Source of the DNA: Mesorhizobium sp. M7A.F.Ca.US.008.03.1.1
Lineage (GTDB): Bacteria; Pseudomonadota; Alphaproteobacteria; Rhizobiales; Rhizobiaceae
Assembly (NCBI RefSeq): GCF_003997495.1
Contig: NZ_RZRU01000002.1
Coordinates: forward strand, 372,001 to 436,000
Length of the DNA stretch: 64,000 nt
Reading direction: 5' to 3'
The translations under genes and the position numbers were made by a program. Under the pieces are notes generated by a model. The model saw nothing but the letters and a program-made list of their open reading frames with translations. It ran no database searches and was not told the DNA's origin. Positions 60,317-64,000 of this stretch are shown here, piece by piece (positions within the stretch are counted from its first letter, which is position 1; each line of letters begins with the position of its first letter).

Positions 60317-61426
60317 ATGACTGCGAGGGAACGTGGCGCGGCCATCGACATCAAGGCCGCAACAAAGCGTTACGGCAATTTCACCGCGCTCGACGATGTC
60401 ACCCTGCATATCGAGCCGGGCGAGTTCATGACGCTGCTGGGGCCTAGCGGCTCCGGCAAGACCACCACGCTCAACGTCGTTGCGGGCTTCACCGACCTCA
60501 CATCAGGCGATCTTGCCGTCGGCGGCAAAAGCATCGTCGCCCTGCCGGCGCACAAGCGCAACATCGGCGTCGTCTTCCAGCACTACGCGCTGTTTCCGCA
60601 CATGACGGTCGGCAAGAACGTCGCCTATCCCCTCACCTTGCGCGGCATGGACAAGCAGGCGCGCGACCGTCTCGTCGTACGCGCGCTGGACATGGTCAAG
60701 ATGGCCGACTTCGCGCATCGCTATCCCTCGGAGCTCTCAGGCGGCCAGCAACAGCGCGTGGCGCTGGCGCGCGCCATCGTCTTCGATCCGCCGCTGCTGT
60801 TGATGGACGAGCCGCTCGGCGCGCTCGACAAGAAACTGCGCGAATGGCTGCAGCTGGAAATCAAGCGCATCCACCGCGAACTCGGCACCACTTTTGTCTA
60901 TGTCACGCATGACCAGGAAGAGGCCCTGGTTCTGTCCGACCGCATCGCCGTGTTCAACCAGGGACGCATCGAACAGGTCGGAACCGGCCGCCAGCTCTAC
61001 GACGAGCCGACGACCTTGTTCGTAGCCAAGTTCATCGGCGAATCGACCAGCCTGCGCGGCGAGGCCCAGACGTCCGGAAACGAGACCAGCCTGACGATCG
61101 CCGGCCAGAAGATCGTGGCCAACGGCAAGCTTGCCGGCGGCCGCAAACCGGTGGTCCTGCTGCGCCCGGAAAAGCTTTCGCTTGCCGGCACCAACACGCC
61201 GCCCGCTGCCGGGCAGAACAGCCTCACCGGTGAGGTCAGCGAAGCGATCTATCTGGGGTCGGGTTCGAAATACCAGGTGACGCTTCGCGACGGCTCGGTC
61301 GCCATCGTGCGCTCGTCGCTGGAAGCCACACCGTTCTCGATTGGTGACACGGTCGATCTGCGCTGGTCGGTCGTCGATGCAAAACTTCTTGCCGACGACG
61401 ACCGCGCCGACATGACGATGACCTGA
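60317..61426 (+). CDS. polyamine-type ABC transporter ATPase (PotA/PotG-like)
   Basis: A 369-residue ATPase: Walker A GPSGSGKTT, Q-loop FQHYALFPHM, signature LSGGQQQRVALARA, Walker B LLLMDEPLGALDKKLRE and switch FVYVTHDQEEAL. Residues from about 240 form a TOBE domain (VVLLRPEKLSL) as in PotA/PotG. Completes the importer of this operon. Confidence 0.94.
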   Translation: MTARERGAAIDIKAATKRYGNFTALDDVTLHIEPGEFMTLLGPSGSGKTTTLNVVAGFTDLTSGDLAVGGKSIVALPAHKRNIGVVFQHYALFPHMTVGKNVAYPLTLRGMDKQARDRLVVRALDMVKMADFAHRYPSELSGGQQQRVALARAIVFDPPLLLMDEPLGALDKKLREWLQLEIKRIHRELGTTFVYVTHDQEEALVLSDRIAVFNQGRIEQVGTGRQLYDEPTTLFVAKFIGESTSLRGEAQTSGNETSLTIAGQKIVANGKLAGGRKPVVLLRPEKLSLAGTNTPPAAGQNSLTGEVSEAIYLGSGSKYQVTLRDGSVAIVRSSLEATPFSIGDTVDLRWSVVDAKLLADDDRADMTMT

Positions 61427-61455
61427 TCGCTCTTTTCCCCGCAGGAATTTTAGAC

Positions 61456-62838
61456 ATGGACGCCAAAGTCAACGGCAACGTCTCGTTCTGGTATGCAGAC
61501 ATCGGTCTGCCGGCCTATCGCGCGCCGCTCCCGGGCGACCTCGAAGCCGATGTCTGCATCGTGGGCGCCGGCTATACCGGCCTATGGACAGCCTACTATC
61601 TCAAGCAGGCCGATCCATCGATCCGCATCGCCATCGTCGAGCGGGAGTTCGCCGGCTTCGGCGCGTCGGGCCGCAATGGCGGCTGGCTGTCCGGCGGCTT
61701 CAGCTGGTCGCGCGAGAAATATCTGCAGACGTCGACGCGCGGCGCCGTCATCGACATGGAAACCGCCATGCATGGCACGGTCGACGAAGTGATCAAGGTG
61801 ACCGAGGCCGAAGGCATCGATGCCGATATCCGCCGCGTCGACAATCTGACAGTCGCCACCAACCCGCCGCAGCTCGAACGGATCAAGGCCGCCTATGCCG
61901 ATGCGATCGGTTGGAGCGTGCCGCAGGACCGCGTCAGCCTGATCGGCCAAGAAGACGCCAAGGCCCGCATCAACATCAAAAATGTGCTTGGCGGCTATAT
62001 CCACCACGGCACCGCGCGCGTGCAGCCGGCCAAGCTGGTGCGCGGCTTGTCCGAAGCCGTCGAACGGCTTGGCGTGCCGATCTACGAACAGACCACCGTG
62101 ACCGGCATCGAGAAGGGCAAGGTCATGACGAACCGCGGCACGGTGCGCGCGCCGATCATCATCCGCGCCACGGAAGGCTTCACGGCCGGCATACCAGGCA
62201 ACGAACGGCTCTGGCTGCCGCTCAACAGCGCGCAGATCATCACCGAGCCGCTGCCGCAGTCGCTATGGGACGAGATCGGCTGGCAAGGCCATGAACTCCT
62301 GGGCGACGCCGCGCACGCCTATTGCTATGCCCAGCGCACGAGGGAAGGCCGCATCACCATGGGCGGACGCGGCGTACCCTATCGCTACGGATCGCAAACG
62401 GATGTGCGCGGCCAGACGCAGCAGGCGACCATCGAGAGCCTGCATGCCATCCTCACCCGGCTGCTGCCGCAGACAGCCAGGCTTCGCATCGACCACGCCT
62501 GGTGCGGCGTCCTGGGCGTGCCGCGCGACTGGTGCACGACATCAGGCCTCGACCTTGAAACCGGCATCGGCTGGGCTGGCGGCTATGTCGGGCTCGGCGT
62601 CTCGAGCTCCAACCTTTCAGGCCGCACGCTGCGCGACCTCATCCTGCGCCGCGACACCGAACTGCCCCGCCTGCCCTGGGTCAACCGAAAGGTCAGCAAA
62701 TGGGAGCCCGAGCCGATGCGCTGGCTCGGTGTCCACTCGATGTATCAGCTCTACCGCGTCGCCGACGAGCGCGAGGAAGCCGGCCTCCAGCACACGTCGA
62801 AACTGGCCGCGATCGCCGACCGCATCACCGGGCATTGA
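61456..62838 (+). CDS. FAD-dependent amine oxidase (PuuB/DAO family)
   Basis: A 460-residue flavoenzyme of the DAO family. The dinucleotide motif is DVCIVGAGYTGLWTAYYL near residue 35; GFGASGRNGGWLSGGFSWS follows, typical of gamma-glutamylputrescine oxidase PuuB and relatives. The C-terminal FAD loop GYVGLGVSSSNLSGRTL is present. It should oxidise an amine brought in by the upstream importer, producing an aldehyde, ammonia and H2O2. No PuuA glutamylation enzyme is in view, so free polyamine or another amine may be used. Confidence 0.88.
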   Translation: MDAKVNGNVSFWYADIGLPAYRAPLPGDLEADVCIVGAGYTGLWTAYYLKQADPSIRIAIVEREFAGFGASGRNGGWLSGGFSWSREKYLQTSTRGAVIDMETAMHGTVDEVIKVTEAEGIDADIRRVDNLTVATNPPQLERIKAAYADAIGWSVPQDRVSLIGQEDAKARINIKNVLGGYIHHGTARVQPAKLVRGLSEAVERLGVPIYEQTTVTGIEKGKVMTNRGTVRAPIIIRATEGFTAGIPGNERLWLPLNSAQIITEPLPQSLWDEIGWQGHELLGDAAHAYCYAQRTREGRITMGGRGVPYRYGSQTDVRGQTQQATIESLHAILTRLLPQTARLRIDHAWCGVLGVPRDWCTTSGLDLETGIGWAGGYVGLGVSSSNLSGRTLRDLILRRDTELPRLPWVNRKVSKWEPEPMRWLGVHSMYQLYRVADEREEAGLQHTSKLAAIADRITGH

Positions 62839-62895
62839 GCCTTCGGCAAAAGTCCAAAAACCTTCTGCATTTTCAGTGCCTGCCCGGAGACTGCC

Positions 62896-63252
62896 ATGAC
62901 TGACTTCCAGATCTTCGCCCACCTCGCCTCGATCGATCTCGGCGAGCCCGAACCCAAGCCGACCTCGATCAGCGGCGATCAGCTCGAAGCGTCGAAGACG
63001 CTGTGGACCTCGCCGGACGGCACACTGGAAGTCGGCGTTTGGGAGTGCACATCAGGCCGCTTCACGGCCTCGCGCGACAGCAATTCCGAAACCTGCCACA
63101 TCGTCTCGGGCCGCGTCTCGCTGCATGGTCCCGATGGCCGCAGCGAGGACGTCGGCCCGGGCGAAATGCTGGTGCTGCCGAAAGGCTGGAAAGGCGAATG
63201 GACGATCCACGAGAAGACGCGGAAGCTCTACATCCTGCACTTCGAGGCGTGA
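62896..63252 (+). CDS. small cupin protein (DUF861 type)
   Basis: A 118-residue single-domain cupin. The conserved run is DGTLEVGVWECTSGRF, ETCHIVSGRVSLHGPDG and VLPKGWKGEWTIHEKTRKLYIL, characteristic of the DUF861 (ureidoglycine aminohydrolase-like) group, often beside amine oxidases. It lies 57 bases after the oxidase, probably the last gene of the operon. Function unknown. Confidence 0.82.
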   Translation: MTDFQIFAHLASIDLGEPEPKPTSISGDQLEASKTLWTSPDGTLEVGVWECTSGRFTASRDSNSETCHIVSGRVSLHGPDGRSEDVGPGEMLVLPKGWKGEWTIHEKTRKLYILHFEA

Positions 63253-63269
63253 TCCGGCTGGTACAGCCG

Positions 63270-63536
63270 CTACTCGTCGTCTGAACGATTGCTCTCGGTG
63301 ACAACAGGCTTGCCTTCTATCACCTGCCGCAAGGCGTCGTTGATGCGGTCCTGCCAACCGGGACCGTCCTCCTGGAAATGGTCAAGCACGGCGCGGTCGA
63401 TCCGGATCGAAACAAGCTCCCTGACGCCTGGAGCGGCCGAAGGCTCACGAACCGGGGCAGCCGGCTTCTTTACTGGCTTGAAAGCCGCCTCGGCGGCCGT
63501 CATTGGATTTGTCGGTCGGCGCGGAGGATTTGCCAT
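63270..63536 (-). CDS. BrnA-like antitoxin, apparently orphan
   Basis: An 88-residue protein. The N-terminal half is Pro/Ala-rich and disordered; the C-terminal segment VSIRIDRAVLDHFQEDGPGWQDRINDALR matches BrnA antitoxins (ribbon-helix-helix). In brnTA operons the BrnT RNase gene precedes brnA, but the 100 bases upstream hold no such gene and beyond them lies nitrate reductase. It may be a solitary regulator. Confidence 0.75.
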   Translation of the reverse strand: MANPPRRPTNPMTAAEAAFKPVKKPAAPVREPSAAPGVRELVSIRIDRAVLDHFQEDGPGWQDRINDALRQVIEGKPVVTESNRSDDE

Positions 63537-63636
63537 TGGGTGCCCCTGACTGAAGACGATTCGTGCTCGACACTGCAAGCTTGCACCACCTTAGCCCAAC
63601 CAGCGTCGTCGCGCAGGTCCCCTTTGGTCAGGACGA

Positions 63637-64000
63637 TCACTCGGCTGCCTGGAGACTCTGTGCGTTGATGATCACCCTGATCTCGGCGCGGCAGGAGCCG
63701 CAATTCGTGCCGGCATTCAGGGCCGCACCGATTGCCGCGACGCTGCCGCAGCCGCCGCGCACCGCTTCCGCGATCTGGTTGGCGCCGACGCCGAAACAGG
63801 AGCAGACGATGGCGCCGCGGTCGACGTCGATCCCGCCCGGCCGCCCGGCCACGATAGCCAGCCTGCCGCGCCGATCGACATGATCGGCGCTCAACTGTTC
63901 CGCCGCCCAGCCGCGCGACACGGCCACCGGGCCGGGTGCGACGAACAAGGCCCCGGACAGTTGATCCCCGTCGAAGGCGGCGATGCGATGCTGGCCGGCG
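63637..64000 (-). CDS. assimilatory nitrate reductase, C-terminal end (partial)
   Basis: Reading enters from the right edge (in frame to the last base) and ends at 63637; about 120 residues are seen. They hold a BFD-like [2Fe-2S] domain with cysteines in VCSCFGVG and NCGSCRAE, the C-terminal module of NasA-type assimilatory nitrate reductases. The catalytic part is outside the window. Nitrite reductase large subunits carry similar modules, so NasA is likely but not certain. Confidence 0.72.
   Translation of the reverse strand, partial: AGQHRIAAFDGDQLSGALFVAPGPVAVSRGWAAEQLSADHVDRRGRLAIVAGRPGGIDVDRGAIVCSCFGVGANQIAEAVRGGCGSVAAIGAALNAGTNCGSCRAEIRVIINAQSLQAAE

Noticed and set aside
63500..63703. 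67-codon minus frame between nitrate reductase and BrnA, tested as a BrnT toxin
   Set aside because: It shows none of the BrnT sequence features and overlaps the nitrate reductase end.

Overview
This is a GC-rich (about 63 percent by eye), gene-dense alphaproteobacterial segment, most consistent with a Mesorhizobium-like member of the Hyphomicrobiales. The grounds are the many ABC importers with their own regulators, a DUF3309 miniprotein, rhizobial-style intergenic palindromes and the family content. The genus is an inference. No insertion sequence, prophage, integrase or CRISPR array was found. It reads as an accessory catabolic stretch of a soil or plant-associated heterotroph.

Layout. 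(1) 31-6833: a divergent tRNA-Cys-like gene, a second decayed tRNA-like sequence, then a LacI-regulated sugar operon (binding protein, two permeases, GH127 beta-L-arabinofuranosidase) with no ATPase gene of its own. (2) 6820-22868: mixed genes: acyltransferase 3, ChaC, DUF2270, a CPA2 antiporter with C-terminal USP-like domains, an unlisted 47-residue membrane miniprotein, SRPBCC, M20 amidohydrolase, VOC protein, a TetR-controlled block (quinone oxidoreductase, hydrolase, SDR), a truncated Gfo/Idh pseudogene, an amidase and several small unknowns. (3) 22997-32458: one transcription unit of two luciferase-like monooxygenases, a tandem DUF427 protein, a Dpp-type importer and a ThuA-like protein, with a divergent fused double ATPase. 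It looks like scavenging and oxidative cleavage of an organic compound, possibly an organosulfur. (4) 32658-38782: exported cupin, heterodimeric ABC exporter with one degenerate ATP site, DUF3309 miniprotein, alpha/beta hydrolase.

(5) 38943-48564 is the most interesting part. A Ssu/Tau-type importer, an aminoglycoside-kinase-like phosphotransferase, a HutC/GntR regulator, a Zn alcohol dehydrogenase, a HisD paralogue, an SDR and a HisC-like aminotransferase lie in five transcription units. Each unit has a copy of the 13-bp motif TACAwGyATATAC in its promoter region; a near-match also precedes the cupin gene at 32658. The HisD + Zn-ADH + SDR trio resembles the HpsN/O/P enzymes of sulfopropanediol degradation. 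The kinase and aminotransferase are not part of that known set, and the HisD copy has altered zinc-ligand and substrate residues. I propose one GntR-controlled catabolic regulon for a sulfonated or amino-alcohol substrate.

(6) 49191-56686: a ribose-type sugar ABC importer flanked by two paralogous SGNH hydrolases (one strongly MsAcT-like) and a ROK regulator, with two kinds of palindrome in the divergent promoter. (7) 56822-63252: a polyamine-type operon: PuuR-like regulator, PotFGHI-like importer, PuuB-like oxidase and a cupin. (8) 63270-64000: an orphan BrnA-like antitoxin and the C-terminal end of an assimilatory nitrate reductase cut by the window edge.
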